Assembly (NCBI GenBank): GCA_934553255.1
Contig: CAKTEZ010000001.1
Location: 1 to 64,000, forward strand
Origin: an uncultured Oscillospiraceae bacterium
Lineage (GTDB): Bacteria > Bacillota > Clostridia > Oscillospirales > Oscillospiraceae
DNA: 64,000 nt
Direction of reading: 5' to 3'
The position numbers and the translations under genes were made by a program. A model generated the notes under the pieces. That model was not told where the DNA came from. It searched no databases and worked only from the letters and a program-made list of their open reading frames with translations. Each line of letters starts with the position of its first letter. Positions within the stretch are counted from its first letter, which is position 1. This document shows, in pieces, positions 19,387 to 27,768 of the stretch.

Positions 19387-20139
19387 TCATTCGATCTCCA
19401 GCATCACGGGGCAGTGGTCGCTGCCCATGACCTCGCTCCAGATCTCCGCCTTTCTGATGCGCGGGCGCAGCCGCTCGGACACGATAAAATAGTCGATCCT
19501 CCACCCCACATTCCGCTCCCGCGACGCCGCGCGGTAGCTCCACCAGGAATAGGCGTCCGCGCGGTCGGGCCAGAGTGCGCGGAACGAGTCCACGAAGCCC
19601 GCCGCGAGCAGCTCGGTCATTTTTCCGCGCTCCTCATCGGAAAAGCCTGGGTTGAAATGGTTCGTCTTGGGGTTTTTCAGGTCGATCTCCTCGTGCGCCA
19701 CATTCAGGTCGCCGCAGTAGATCACGGGCTTGGTCCGGTCCAGCTCGCAGAGATATTCGCGCAGATCGTCCTCCCACCGCATCCGGTAGGCGAGCCGCCG
19801 CAGCTCGTCCTGCGCGTTCGGTGTGTAGCAGCACACAAGATAGAAGTCCCCGTACTCCGCCGTGATGATGCGGCCCTCGTGCCGGTGTTCGTCGTCGCCG
19901 AAATCGTAGGTGACGCTCTGCGGCTCCGTCCGCGTGAACACCGCGGTGCCGGAATAGCCCGCCTTGTCCGCGCTGTTGAAGTACATCTTATAGTCCGGCA
20001 GGTCGAAGCTGACCTGATGCGGCTGCAGCTTCGTCTCCTGCAGGCAGATCACATCCGCGTCCGCGAGCGCGACAAAATCCAGAAAGCCCTTGTTCAGGCA
20101 GGCCCGCAAGCCGTTGACATTCCACGATACCAGCTTCAT
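19387..20139 (-). CDS. xth: Exodeoxyribonuclease III (AP endonuclease)
   Basis: 250 aa from the ATG at 20139, preceded by GAGGGAGGG; a longer frame of 15 codons has no binding site. Base-excision repair enzyme that cuts at abasic sites. Metal and catalytic motifs: NVNGLRA near 7-13, LQETK near 34-38, YCGDLNVAH near 148-156, WRIDYF near 217-222 and SDHCPV near 241-246. Single gene bracketed by terminators. Confidence 0.96.
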   Translation of the reverse strand: MKLVSWNVNGLRACLNKGFLDFVALADADVICLQETKLQPHQVSFDLPDYKMYFNSADKAGYSGTAVFTRTEPQSVTYDFGDDEHRHEGRIITAEYGDFYLVCCYTPNAQDELRRLAYRMRWEDDLREYLCELDRTKPVIYCGDLNVAHEEIDLKNPKTNHFNPGFSDEERGKMTELLAAGFVDSFRALWPDRADAYSWWSYRAASRERNVGWRIDYFIVSERLRPRIRKAEIWSEVMGSDHCPVMLEIE

Positions 20140-20192
20140 GGGGAACCCTCCCTCGTTGTTTTCCGTCTCATCATAGCAGAGCATTGCCCATG

Positions 20193-20230
20193 AAAAAAAG
20201 AAAGACGCCGTACGGCGTCTTTCTTTTTTC
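20193..20230. terminator. Bidirectional terminator between jag and xth
   Basis: The palindrome GACGCCGTACGGCGTC, extended by A-rich and T-rich arms, gives a long stem with T tracts on both strands. It ends the leftward rpmH-jag unit. Confidence 0.9.
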
Positions 20231-20235
20231 GCTTA

Positions 20236-21093
20236 TTACTGCTTCGTGCGGTCGTAAGAGATGACCACGCGGCGGTTCGGCTCGGTGCCGATGGAGAAGG
20301 TCGTGATGTACTGCGTATCCTGCAGCGCGGTGTGGATGACATGGCGCTCGTAGGCGTTCATCGGTTCGAGCGTGACGTTGCGGCGGTACTTGACCACCTT
20401 CCCCGCGACCTTCTGGGCAAGGCGTTCCAAACTCTCCTCGCGCTTTTCGCGGTAGTTCTCCGCGTCGATCTGCACGCGGGCGCGCTTGCTCTCGCCGCTG
20501 CGGTTGATGGAGTAGTTCGTCAGCTGCTGGATGGCGTCGAGCGTTTCGCCGCGGCGGCCGATGAGCGCGCCGAGCTTCTCGCCCTCGAGAATGACCTTGT
20601 AGCGGCCCTTTTCGACCTCGTAGACCTTGACCTCCGCCTTGGCGTCCATATGCTCGAGCAGGCCGGAGAGGAACGCGCGGATCTGCTCGCTCTTTTCGTC
20701 GCGGACCTCCTCGCCGAGATTCACCGGCTCACGCGGTGTCTTTTCGGTCTTCGGCTCGGCCTTTCGCTCGGGGCGCTTCGCCTCGCGCTCCGGCTTTTCC
20801 TTGGCGCGGACCTCCTTCTTCTGCAGCACCTCGGCGCAGTAGACAGGCTTTTTTTCCGCCTTGGGCGCGGCGGGCTTAGGCTCGGGCTTGACCGGCTCGT
20901 CCTTCGGCTTCGGCTGTCCGTCATCATAGCTGACGCGGACGGTCGCGGGCGTCCCGCCGATGCCGAGGAAGCCGGACTTCGCGCGCTCGAGGATCTCCAC
21001 GGAAACATCGTCGCGCTCCAGACCGAGCTGGCTGAGCGCACGGCGAATGGCCTCGTCCTCGGTCTTGCCCGACATATCAATAAACTTGATCAT
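20236..21093 (-). CDS. jag: Jag/KhpB RNA-binding protein
   Basis: 285 aa. Jag-N domain (about 1-52, KSGFLGIG), a long charged linker rich in Lys, Glu and Pro (about 58-125), a KH domain with GRRGETLDAIQQL near 185-197, and a C-terminal R3H domain ending around ERHVIHTALQD. KhpB works with KhpA on RNA and cell-wall growth control. It is the last gene of the rpmH-rnpA-yidD-yidC-jag row, 18 bases after yidC. Confidence 0.95.
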   Translation of the reverse strand: MIKFIDMSGKTEDEAIRRALSQLGLERDDVSVEILERAKSGFLGIGGTPATVRVSYDDGQPKPKDEPVKPEPKPAAPKAEKKPVYCAEVLQKKEVRAKEKPEREAKRPERKAEPKTEKTPREPVNLGEEVRDEKSEQIRAFLSGLLEHMDAKAEVKVYEVEKGRYKVILEGEKLGALIGRRGETLDAIQQLTNYSINRSGESKRARVQIDAENYREKREESLERLAQKVAGKVVKYRRNVTLEPMNAYERHVIHTALQDTQYITTFSIGTEPNRRVVISYDRTKQ

Positions 21094-21111
21094 AAGACAG
21101 GCTCCTTTTCG

Positions 21112-22266
21112 TTATTCGCCGTAGTGGTCGGCGTTGAACGAACGGCCTCTCGCGTACGGACGGTCTCCGATGCGGCCGTTCTCGGTGGTGGCTTTCTTTG
21201 CCTTCTCTGCCTTGGCAGCCTTGGCGGCCTGCGCCGCCTTCTGCTTTTCTCTCAGGCTCTTCTTTTCGGCTTCCCGCTGCTGCTGGGCGACACGCGCCTC
21301 CTCCATGCGGCGGAGACGGTCCTCCATGCGGGCCTTTTCGCGCGCCTCGTCCTCCGCGGCCATGGAATTCTTATAGTACTTGTTAAGCACCTTCTCCTGC
21401 ACGAGCATAAGAACGCTGTTGGCGATCCAGTACACGCCGAGGGAGGCGGGCAGAGTAAAGCCGATCCACAGCGACATGAGGGGCATGAGCCACATCATCA
21501 TGCGCGTGGAACGCGCAGTGGGGTCGTTGGGGTCGCTGCTTGCGGGATTGCCGGTCATGGAGACCTTGGACTGCCAGAAGCTCAGCGCGCCGGAGAGGAT
21601 GGGAATGAGCAGCACGCCTATGACGGCCCAGCCGCCGGTCCCGATCTGACCGATGGCGTCCTGAGGAATCATGGTGAGGTCCATGCCGAGGAAGCTGAAG
21701 TCCATGTGGATCCAGCCCTCGGGCAGGGTGACGCCCAGCTCCTGCGCGACCTTGACGAGCGTGATCTGGCCGTAGGGCTGGAGCTGCGTCAGACCGTCCT
21801 TGACGGTGACCGCGCCGTCCTTGAGCAGGGCGATGGTGCTGATGTCAAAGCCCGCCGCGCTCACCGCGTCGATCACGCTCTGCATGGCATCGTTCGTAAG
21901 CAGCATGAACCGGGTGATGGGCTGACGGATGATGGAGTAGAGTGCGAGCAGGATGGGGAAGGGCAGGAAGCTCCATAGACAGCCGTTCATGGGGTTGACA
22001 CCCTCTTCGGCGTAAAGCTTCTGCAGTTCCTCGTTCATCTTGACCTGGTTGTTCTTATAGCGGGTCTGGATCTCCTTGATCATGGGCTGGAAGCGGCTCA
22101 TACGCATCATGCTCTTCTTCGATTTCATCTGGAAGGGGAGCAGCACGAGCTTAATGACCACGGTGAAGAGCACCAGCGCCCAGCCGTACGACATCGTCAG
22201 CTCATACAGCGCGCGGAGCAGCCACGCGAAGGGGATACAGATATAGTATCCGATCGTTGCAAACAT
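21112..22266 (-). CDS. yidC: Membrane protein insertase YidC/Oxa1
   Basis: 384 aa. Inserts membrane proteins together with or without SecYEG. Five hydrophobic segments; the conserved cytoplasmic stretch after the second helix (QMKSKKSMMRMSRFQP) and EEGVNPMNGCLWSFLPFPI are typical. No lipobox is seen at the N-terminus, unlike Bacillus SpoIIIJ. The tail from about residue 315 is a Lys/Ala/Arg-rich helix expected to touch ribosomes. An extra loop near residues 125-205 is longer than in Bacillus. Confidence 0.96.
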   Translation of the reverse strand: MFATIGYYICIPFAWLLRALYELTMSYGWALVLFTVVIKLVLLPFQMKSKKSMMRMSRFQPMIKEIQTRYKNNQVKMNEELQKLYAEEGVNPMNGCLWSFLPFPILLALYSIIRQPITRFMLLTNDAMQSVIDAVSAAGFDISTIALLKDGAVTVKDGLTQLQPYGQITLVKVAQELGVTLPEGWIHMDFSFLGMDLTMIPQDAIGQIGTGGWAVIGVLLIPILSGALSFWQSKVSMTGNPASSDPNDPTARSTRMMMWLMPLMSLWIGFTLPASLGVYWIANSVLMLVQEKVLNKYYKNSMAAEDEAREKARMEDRLRRMEEARVAQQQREAEKKSLREKQKAAQAAKAAKAEKAKKATTENGRIGDRPYARGRSFNADHYGE

Positions 22267-22299
22267 TTTTGTGTCCTCCGTGTTTTTTGGTGTTCCCTC

Positions 22300-22515
22300 T
22301 CAGGGAACGGGGTCGTAGATCTTTCCGCCCCGATAGAACGGATGGCATCGCAGAATGCGCCGAAGCGCCAGCCAGCCTCCCCTGCACGCGCCGTACTTTT
22401 CGATGGCCTCGAGCGCGTACTGCGAGCAGGTGGGAATAAAGCGGCAGCAGGGGGGACGCAGAGGGGAGATGCTCCTTCGGTAAAACCGCACCATGGCGAG
22501 AAGAACGCGCTTCAC
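22300..22515 (-). CDS. yidD: Membrane protein insertion efficiency factor YidD
   Basis: 71 aa from a GTG at 22515 whose bases overlap the rnpA stop (GTGA). Family signature: [27 protein letters not shown] with GACRGG and CHPFYRGG. An amphipathic N-terminus places it at the inner membrane face. GGGGAG precedes the start. Thirty-three bases separate it from yidC. Confidence 0.94.
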   Translation of the reverse strand: MKRVLLAMVRFYRRSISPLRPPCCRFIPTCSQYALEAIEKYGACRGGWLALRRILRCHPFYRGGKIYDPVP

Positions 22516-22856
22516 GGCTTTTCTCCCCGCAGGCCGAGCCGTCCGCACACGCCGAGAAACGCGCGCTCCAGCTCGCGGTATTCCGCCCCCACCGCGCGGG
22601 TGCGCGCGACGACGATCATATCGTAGCCCTGCGCGAGCGCGCTCTGGTTGAGCCGGAAGATCTCGCGGATACGGCGGCGCACACGGTTTCGCACCACGGC
22701 GTGTCCCAGCTTCGTGCTGACCGTCACGCCGAGGCGGTTATGGTCCCGCCGGTTGGGGCGCGCATAGACCACAAGGTACGGCGAAACGCCGGACCGCCCC
22801 TTGGCGTAGATCCGGCGGAACTCGTAATTCTCCTTCACGGTCGTCGTGCGCTTCAC
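22512..22856 (-). CDS. rnpA: Ribonuclease P protein component
   Basis: 114 aa, basic. Assists RNase P RNA in maturing tRNA 5' ends. The RNR motif is seen as [13 protein letters not shown], and the N-terminal F-x-x-IY segment is present. It overlaps yidD by 4 bases and follows rpmH, the universal order. Confidence 0.96.
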   Translation of the reverse strand: MKRTTTVKENYEFRRIYAKGRSGVSPYLVVYARPNRRDHNRLGVTVSTKLGHAVVRNRVRRRIREIFRLNQSALAQGYDMIVVARTRAVGAEYRELERAFLGVCGRLGLRGEKP

Positions 22857-22982
22857 GATCTCTCTCCTGTTGTCTCCTCCCGACGCGCCCGTACGGCGGC
22901 TTCGGGCAATAGCCTCTAAGGGACGGCGATCTTTCCCATCGTCCGTCCCTCGGTTACTTTATGCGATGCGCCATTGGCTCCC

Positions 22983-23123
22983 TCAATGGGTCAGGCGGGC
23001 GCGGCCTCTTGCGCGGCGGCGGGCGAGAACCTTACGGCCGTTGGCGGTAGACATTCTCTTGCGGAACCCGTGTTCCTTGGAGCGCTGCAGCTTCTTGGGC
23101 TGATAGGTACGAGAAGTAGCCAT
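22983..23123 (-). CDS. rpmH: 50S ribosomal protein L34
   Basis: 46 codons between a TGA (22983-22985) and an ATG at 23123, preceded by TTAGGAGGTG. The product starts [11 protein letters not shown] and contains [20 protein letters not shown], the L34 signature. First gene of the leftward unit next to dnaA. Confidence 0.95.
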   Translation of the reverse strand: MATSRTYQPKKLQRSKEHGFRKRMSTANGRKVLARRRARGRARLTH

Positions 23124-23240
23124 TGCGTTACACCTCCTAAAAAATTTGCCGGCGGCAAATGCCGCTCTTACTCGACGGCGGCGGTGACCCGCCTCCGCAG
23201 TAGCCTTTTCTGTGCGTTGTTTTTACGCAACGCAGAGGAT

Positions 23241-23269
23241 ATTATATCGGTTTCCGCAATGCCTGTCAA
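23241..23269 (-). promoter_or_regulatory. rpmH operon promoter, perfect sigma-A consensus
   Basis: On the minus strand TTGACA (23269-23264), 17-base spacer, TATAAT (23246-23241). The leader down to rpmH contains a GCGTTG/CAACGC hairpin near 23209-23233. Confidence 0.9.
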
Positions 23270-23353
23270 GCCACAAAATCTTGTGCCGCCGCCCTTTTTC
23301 GACCGCAAGGAGGATGCGCGTTCATTTCCTACATATTCTAATATAAAAAGCGA

Positions 23354-23382
23354 TTGCTTTTTATCGCAGGTTCTGCTATAAT
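23354..23382 (+). promoter_or_regulatory. dnaA promoter
   Basis: TTGCTT (23354-23359), 17-base spacer, TATAAT (23377-23382), about 67 bases before the dnaA TTG start. Divergent from the rpmH promoter. I see no full-match DnaA box in this gap. Confidence 0.8.
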
Positions 23383-23449
23383 TATGGTCGTGAAAATGTG
23401 CGCTGTCCCCACGGCGCTTTTCGTCTTATTCCCCGAAAGGAGTGGTTTT

Positions 23450-24769
23450 TTGAACTCTGTTGCTGATGTCTGGCAGGTCGTACTCGAACGGCTGCGCGCG
23501 GGCGGTCTGGTCGAGACCGCCATCTCCACCTGGTTCGACGAGGTGGAGGCGGTCGCCATTGAGGACATGACCTTTTTTCTTTGCTGCCCAAACGATTTTA
23601 AGCGCAGCACCATCGAATCCCTCTTCATGCCCAACCTGAAGACGGCGCTCAAGGACATCTTTTCCGCCGACTTTGAGGTGAAGCTGCTCTCTGCCGCCGA
23701 GCGCGCAGAGTTTGGGCAGGAGAAAGCGAAAAAGCCTGCTTCTCTGCTCGAATCCGGCGACTTCACCTTCGATACCTTCGTCGTCGGCGACAGCAACAAG
23801 CTGGCCTACGCTGCGGCCCGCGCGGTCGCGGACGCGCCCGCAGAGCATTACAACCCCCTTTTCATCTACGGCGACTCCGGACTTGGCAAGACCCACCTGA
23901 TCTATGCCATTGCCCACGAGATAAGAAAGAAAAATCCAACGGCAAAGATCGTCTACATTAAGGGCGACGATTTTACCAACGAGCTGATCGAGGCCATCCG
24001 CTCCGGTAAAAACGTGGAATTCCGCAGCAAGTACCGCGCGGCGGATCTGCTGCTGATGGACGACGTGCAGTTCATCGCCGGCCGCAAGCAAACGCAGGAG
24101 GAGTTTTTCCACACCTTCAACACGCTCTATGAATCCAAGCGCCAGATCGTGCTGACCTCGGACCGCTCGCCGCGTGAGATGCAGCTACTCGACGACCGTC
24201 TGCAGACCCGCTTTGAATGGGGTCTGCTCGTGGATGTGCAGCCGCCCGACTTCGAGACCCGTGTCGCCATCGTGAAAAATAAGGCCGCCCAATGGGGTTC
24301 GGTCATCGACGACGACATTGCAAAATACATCGCCGAGAACGTCTCCTCCAATGTCCGCCAGCTTGAGGGCGCGGTGAATAAGATCCTTGCCTACCGCGAC
24401 CTGATCGGCAAGGAGATGGACGAGGAGAGCGCCAACCGCGCCGTGCGCGATATGCTCCGCAAGACGAATGACTACATTCCCACCGCCGCCTCCATCATCG
24501 ACGAGGTCTCGCGCTTCTTCGGCATCGACGAAACGGTGGTCAAGGGTCCCAGCCGCAGCCGCGACGCCGTGACCGCCCGTCAGACCGCCATGTACCTTGT
24601 CCGCCGCATGACGAACCTCTCCACGCCCGACATCGGCCGTGAGTTCGGCGGCCGCGACCATACGACCGTCCTTCACGCGCTCGAGCAGGTCGAAACGAAG
24701 CTGCAGAACGATCCTGCCTTTTCCCAGACCATCAAGGACATCACCATCAACATCAATTCCAAAAAGTGA
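23450..24769 (+). CDS. dnaA: Chromosomal replication initiator DnaA
   Basis: 439 aa from the TTG at 23450, which has AAAGGAG 6-7 bases upstream; the frame is open another 32 codons but those overlap the promoter. It opens oriC. Domain I (about 1-80) starts VADVWQVVLERL; the linker is short; the AAA+ domain has Walker A GDSGLGKTH near 141-149 and Walker B LLLMDDVQF near 200; domain IV ends with the DNA-binding signature GRDHTTVLHA near 405. dnaN follows after 211 bases that hold DnaA boxes. Confidence 0.98.
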   Translation: MNSVADVWQVVLERLRAGGLVETAISTWFDEVEAVAIEDMTFFLCCPNDFKRSTIESLFMPNLKTALKDIFSADFEVKLLSAAERAEFGQEKAKKPASLLESGDFTFDTFVVGDSNKLAYAAARAVADAPAEHYNPLFIYGDSGLGKTHLIYAIAHEIRKKNPTAKIVYIKGDDFTNELIEAIRSGKNVEFRSKYRAADLLLMDDVQFIAGRKQTQEEFFHTFNTLYESKRQIVLTSDRSPREMQLLDDRLQTRFEWGLLVDVQPPDFETRVAIVKNKAAQWGSVIDDDIAKYIAENVSSNVRQLEGAVNKILAYRDLIGKEMDEESANRAVRDMLRKTNDYIPTAASIIDEVSRFFGIDETVVKGPSRSRDAVTARQTAMYLVRRMTNLSTPDIGREFGGRDHTTVLHALEQVETKLQNDPAFSQTIKDITININSKK

Positions 24770-24770
24770 C

Positions 24771-24980
24771 TTATCCACAAAGTTAACACCTCACCTTTAC
24801 CCTCGGCTGTGGATCGTTTCTTTTTTTCCACGTTATTTCCCTTTTCCCATTTCTTTCCACAATTTTTTCCACACCGCATTTCTCCGGTTTTTCCGCACCT
24901 CCCGCCCCTTTTCCACATTTTTCTCCTCCTACTACGAAAACGACTATAATTCTATTCTTTTTCCAGAAAGGATATGCCTT
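24771..24980 (+). other. Probable oriC: DnaA-box cluster and AT-rich stretch between dnaA and dnaN
   Basis: A perfect box TTATCCACA is at 24771-24779. Boxes TTTTCCACA with one mismatch lie at 24865-24873 and 24909-24917. Weaker ones are at 24808-24816 (reverse), 24824-24832 and 24853-24861. The last box is followed by pyrimidine-rich triplets (CTCCTCCTACTAC) and an AT-rich patch with TATAAT at 24945-24950, which may be the unwinding element, the dnaN promoter or both. The place is where many Firmicutes unwind DNA. Function is inferred from this arrangement and the gene-orientation switch. Confidence 0.7.
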
Positions 24981-26093
24981 ATGAAATTTTCCTGTGAAAA
25001 GCTTCTGCTGCAGAATGCCATCAACACGACCTCCCGCGCCGTTGCCGCGAAAAGCTCCATTCCTGCGCTCGAGGGGCTTCTGCTCCATTGCGCCGACGGG
25101 CTGCTCACCGTGTCCGGCTACAATATGCAGACCGGCATCCGCACCCGCTTTGCCGTCGAGGTGCAGGAGGAGGGCGAGTTGGTCCTCTCCGCGCGGCTGT
25201 TCGGCGACATCGTCCGCCGTATGCCCGACGATATGATGACCTTCTCGTCCGATGAGAAGATGACGGTCCACCTCTCCTGCGGCGACGCCGACTTCGACAT
25301 TCTCGCTCTCTCCGCCGCCGATTTTCCCGAACTGCCGGAGGTCGAGGAAAAGTATTCCGTCTCTCTGCCGGAGAAGACGCTCAAGGCAATGATCCAGCAG
25401 ACCTCCTTCGCCGTTTCCACGAATGAGACCCGTCCCGTCCATATGGGCGAGCTGTTTGAGGTCGGCGACAACGGCTTGACCGTCGTTGCTGTGGACGGCT
25501 TCCGTCTGGCGCTGCGCCGTGAGCCGTTGGAAAAGATCGAGGGCGGCGCCTTCTCCTTCGTTGCGCCCGGTACGGCGCTCAACGAGGTCGAAAAGATCTG
25601 CGAGGACATCGAGACCTTTGCGACCATCACCCTCGGTCAGCGTCATATTCTCTTTGAAATGGGCGAAACGGAGCTGATCTGCCGCCGCCTTGAGGGAGAG
25701 TTTCTTGACTATAAGAACGCCATTCCGCGCCGCAATCCCATCACTATCACGGTGGATACCCGCGCTCTGCTCGAAAGTCTCGACCGCGTGAGCGTCGTCA
25801 TTTCCGAAAAGCTGAAAAGCCCCGTGCGCTGTGTGTTTGAGCAGGGCCATGTGCTGCTCTCCGCCAAGACCGCCAATGGCGACGCCAAGGACATCTGCCG
25901 CGTCGCGGGCGACGGACAGGGACTCGAGATCGGCTTCAACAACCGCTATCTGATGGAAGCGCTGCGCTACGCGCCCGCCGACGAGGTCAAGCTGGAGCTG
26001 AATACCGGCATTTCGCCCGCCATTCTTGTTCCGACCGACGGCGAGGAGAATTTCCTCTATATGGTCCTTCCCGTCCGCCTGAAGGCACAATAA
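24981..26093 (+). CDS. dnaN: DNA polymerase III beta sliding clamp
   Basis: 370 aa from the ATG at 24981 (GAAAGGATATG upstream). Three repeated clamp domains; MKFSCEKLLLQNAIN opens the first, and the protein ends YMVLPVRLK, the typical C-terminal strand near the peptide-binding cleft. Clamps polymerase to DNA during replication. It is followed after 19 bases by the S4 gene. Confidence 0.98.
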   Translation: MKFSCEKLLLQNAINTTSRAVAAKSSIPALEGLLLHCADGLLTVSGYNMQTGIRTRFAVEVQEEGELVLSARLFGDIVRRMPDDMMTFSSDEKMTVHLSCGDADFDILALSAADFPELPEVEEKYSVSLPEKTLKAMIQQTSFAVSTNETRPVHMGELFEVGDNGLTVVAVDGFRLALRREPLEKIEGGAFSFVAPGTALNEVEKICEDIETFATITLGQRHILFEMGETELICRRLEGEFLDYKNAIPRRNPITITVDTRALLESLDRVSVVISEKLKSPVRCVFEQGHVLLSAKTANGDAKDICRVAGDGQGLEIGFNNRYLMEALRYAPADEVKLELNTGISPAILVPTDGEENFLYMVLPVRLKAQ

Positions 26094-26112
26094 ACAGAAA
26101 AGAGGTCTCGTT

Positions 26113-26328
26113 ATGACCGTTATTCCCATTACCACCGAACATATCAAGCTGCAGGACCTGATGAAGCTGGCAGACCTTGTTTCCACCGGCGGCGAAGCGA
26201 AGCTCCGCATTCTCAACGAAGAGGTCGAGGTCAACGGCGAGGTCTGCACCATGCGCGGCAAAAAGATCCGTCCGGGCGATGTGGTCGCCTTTGCAGGACT
26301 GGAGCTGACCGTCGAATATGCGTCTTGA
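26113..26328 (+). CDS. yaaA: S4-domain RNA-binding protein YaaA/RlbA
   Basis: 71 aa, almost entirely one S4 domain (LQDLMKLADLVSTGGEAK, then VNGEV and GKKIRPGDVV). The homologue in Bacillus is encoded between dnaN and recF and is linked to ribosome assembly. Its last 11 bases overlap the recF start, so translation is coupled. Confidence 0.92.
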   Translation: MTVIPITTEHIKLQDLMKLADLVSTGGEAKLRILNEEVEVNGEVCTMRGKKIRPGDVVAFAGLELTVEYAS

Positions 26329-27421
26329 TTCGCTGACGCTGGAGCATTTCCGCAACTACGAGCGGCAGAGCGTGACCTTCGATCCCTCGGTGAATGTCAT
26401 CGTCGGCGAAAACGCGCAGGGCAAGACAAATCTGCTGGAGGCCGCCGTTTACCTCTCCTGCGCCAAGTCCCCGCGCGCCCGCACGGAAAAGGAACTGATC
26501 TCCTTTGATGCGGAAACGGCTCGGCTCGGCGGCTCGGTCTTTTCCCGCGGCCGCGATTTCGCCGTAGAGATCGAGCTTGCCCGCGGCAAACGCCGAAAAA
26601 TGAGCGTCAATAAGGTCCCCTGCAAGCGTGCGGGCGAATTGTCGGATGTGTTCAACACAGTTTATTTCTGTCCCGACGACCTTCTGCTCATCCGCGACGG
26701 CGCGGCGGCAAGGCGGCGCTTCATGGACCTGTCGCTCTCTCAGCTGCGCCCGCGCTACGACGCGGCGCTCACGGAGTATAACCGTCTCTACGAACACAAA
26801 ACGCGTATTCTGCGCGACGCGGACGAGCATCCCTCGCTGCTCGACACGCTGCCGGACTTCAACCTCCGCATGGCGCAATGCGGCGCGGTTCTCATTTATT
26901 ACCGCGCCCGCTTCTGCAAGCTGCTCGCGGACTATGCCGCGCTCGCGCACCGCGAATGCTCCGGCGGACGCGAGGAGCTGACGCTCCGCTACGAGACCGT
27001 CCGCACGGTGACCGATCCCCTTGCCCCGCAGGAGGTCGTTTTTGACCAGCTCATGGCGCACCAGCACGAGCATTACCATGCCGAGCTTGCCTCGCGCCTG
27101 TGCCTGTCGGGTCCGCATAAGGACGATATTTCCGTTTCCATCGGCGGCGCGGCGGCGCGCGCCTACTCCTCACAGGGACAGACGCGAACGGCGGCGCTCT
27201 CGCTCAAGCTTGCCGAGCGGGACATTTTCCGCGAGTTAACGGGCTTTGCACCCGTCCTGCTGCTCGACGATGTGCTCTCCGAGCTGGATCCGCGGCGGCA
27301 GGAATTCGTCCTTAACCGCATCTCCGGCGGTCAGGTATTTATCACCTGCTGTGAGGAGGATCGGTTGGAAACGCTTCTCGGCGGTAAGGTCCTGCGCGTC
27401 GAAAACGGAAAGGTGGTTTGA
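26318..27421 (+). CDS. recF: DNA replication/repair protein RecF
   Basis: 367 aa, SMC-like ATPase that loads RecA at gaps. Walker A GENAQGKTNLLEA is near 30-42; the signature YSSQGQTRTAALSLKLAE is near 288-305; Walker B VLLLDDVLSELD is near 315-326. It overlaps yaaA by 11 bases and is followed one base later by remB. Confidence 0.97.
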   Translation: MRLDSLTLEHFRNYERQSVTFDPSVNVIVGENAQGKTNLLEAAVYLSCAKSPRARTEKELISFDAETARLGGSVFSRGRDFAVEIELARGKRRKMSVNKVPCKRAGELSDVFNTVYFCPDDLLLIRDGAAARRRFMDLSLSQLRPRYDAALTEYNRLYEHKTRILRDADEHPSLLDTLPDFNLRMAQCGAVLIYYRARFCKLLADYAALAHRECSGGREELTLRYETVRTVTDPLAPQEVVFDQLMAHQHEHYHAELASRLCLSGPHKDDISVSIGGAAARAYSSQGQTRTAALSLKLAERDIFRELTGFAPVLLLDDVLSELDPRRQEFVLNRISGGQVFITCCEEDRLETLLGGKVLRVENGKVV

Positions 27422-27422
27422 A

Positions 27423-27686
27423 ATGTATCTGCACATCGGCCGCAATCAGATGCTTGCCGTGCGGCGCATCATCGGCATTTTCGATCTTGAGATCACCTCA
27501 CAGTCCAAAACGACCCGCGCCTTTCTGGAACGCGCGGCGCAGGAGGGGACGGTGCTGGAGGCCTGCGACGACCTCCCCAAATCCTTCCTCGTCTGCGACC
27601 ATCCCTATCACCCCCAGATCATCTATCTTTCCGAGCTGAACACCGCCACGCTGCAAAAGCGCGCGGAGCGGCAGAAAAATCCGTAA
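27423..27686 (+). CDS. remB: RemB-like DUF370 regulator (YaaB)
   Basis: 87 aa. It begins [23 protein letters not shown], the DUF370 pattern; DUF370 includes the DNA-binding biofilm-matrix regulators RemA and RemB of Bacillus. The place between recF and gyrB is the yaaB position. It starts one base after the recF stop. Confidence 0.88.
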   Translation: MYLHIGRNQMLAVRRIIGIFDLEITSQSKTTRAFLERAAQEGTVLEACDDLPKSFLVCDHPYHPQIIYLSELNTATLQKRAERQKNP

Positions 27687-27697
27687 CAAGCATTTTT

Positions 27698-27750
27698 CAA
27701 GGCACGGAGAAACGCGCCGGACACGCGCCGACGCGGTTCTCCATGCCTTG
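27698..27750 (+). promoter_or_regulatory. Long hairpin in the gyrB leader
   Basis: 27698-27716 pairs with 27732-27750 over 19 positions with 2 mismatches, around a 15-base loop. It stands 18 bases before the gyrB start and has no T tract, so it is not a simple terminator. It could be a processing or regulatory element. Confidence 0.5.
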
Positions 27751-27768
27751 CGACGAAAGGAGAACCCC

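Noticed and set aside
19032-19430. Intact plus-strand gene in the LysR remnant region
   Set aside because: The 132-codon frame here is a third frame without family similarity, and the recognisable LysR pieces sit in two other frames.
22857-22982. RNA gene between rpmH and rnpA
   Set aside because: The gap is 126 bases with a weak GGGACGG/CCGTCCC hairpin (about 22919-22948) that may tune rnpA expression; no tRNA, 4.5S or 6S features seen.
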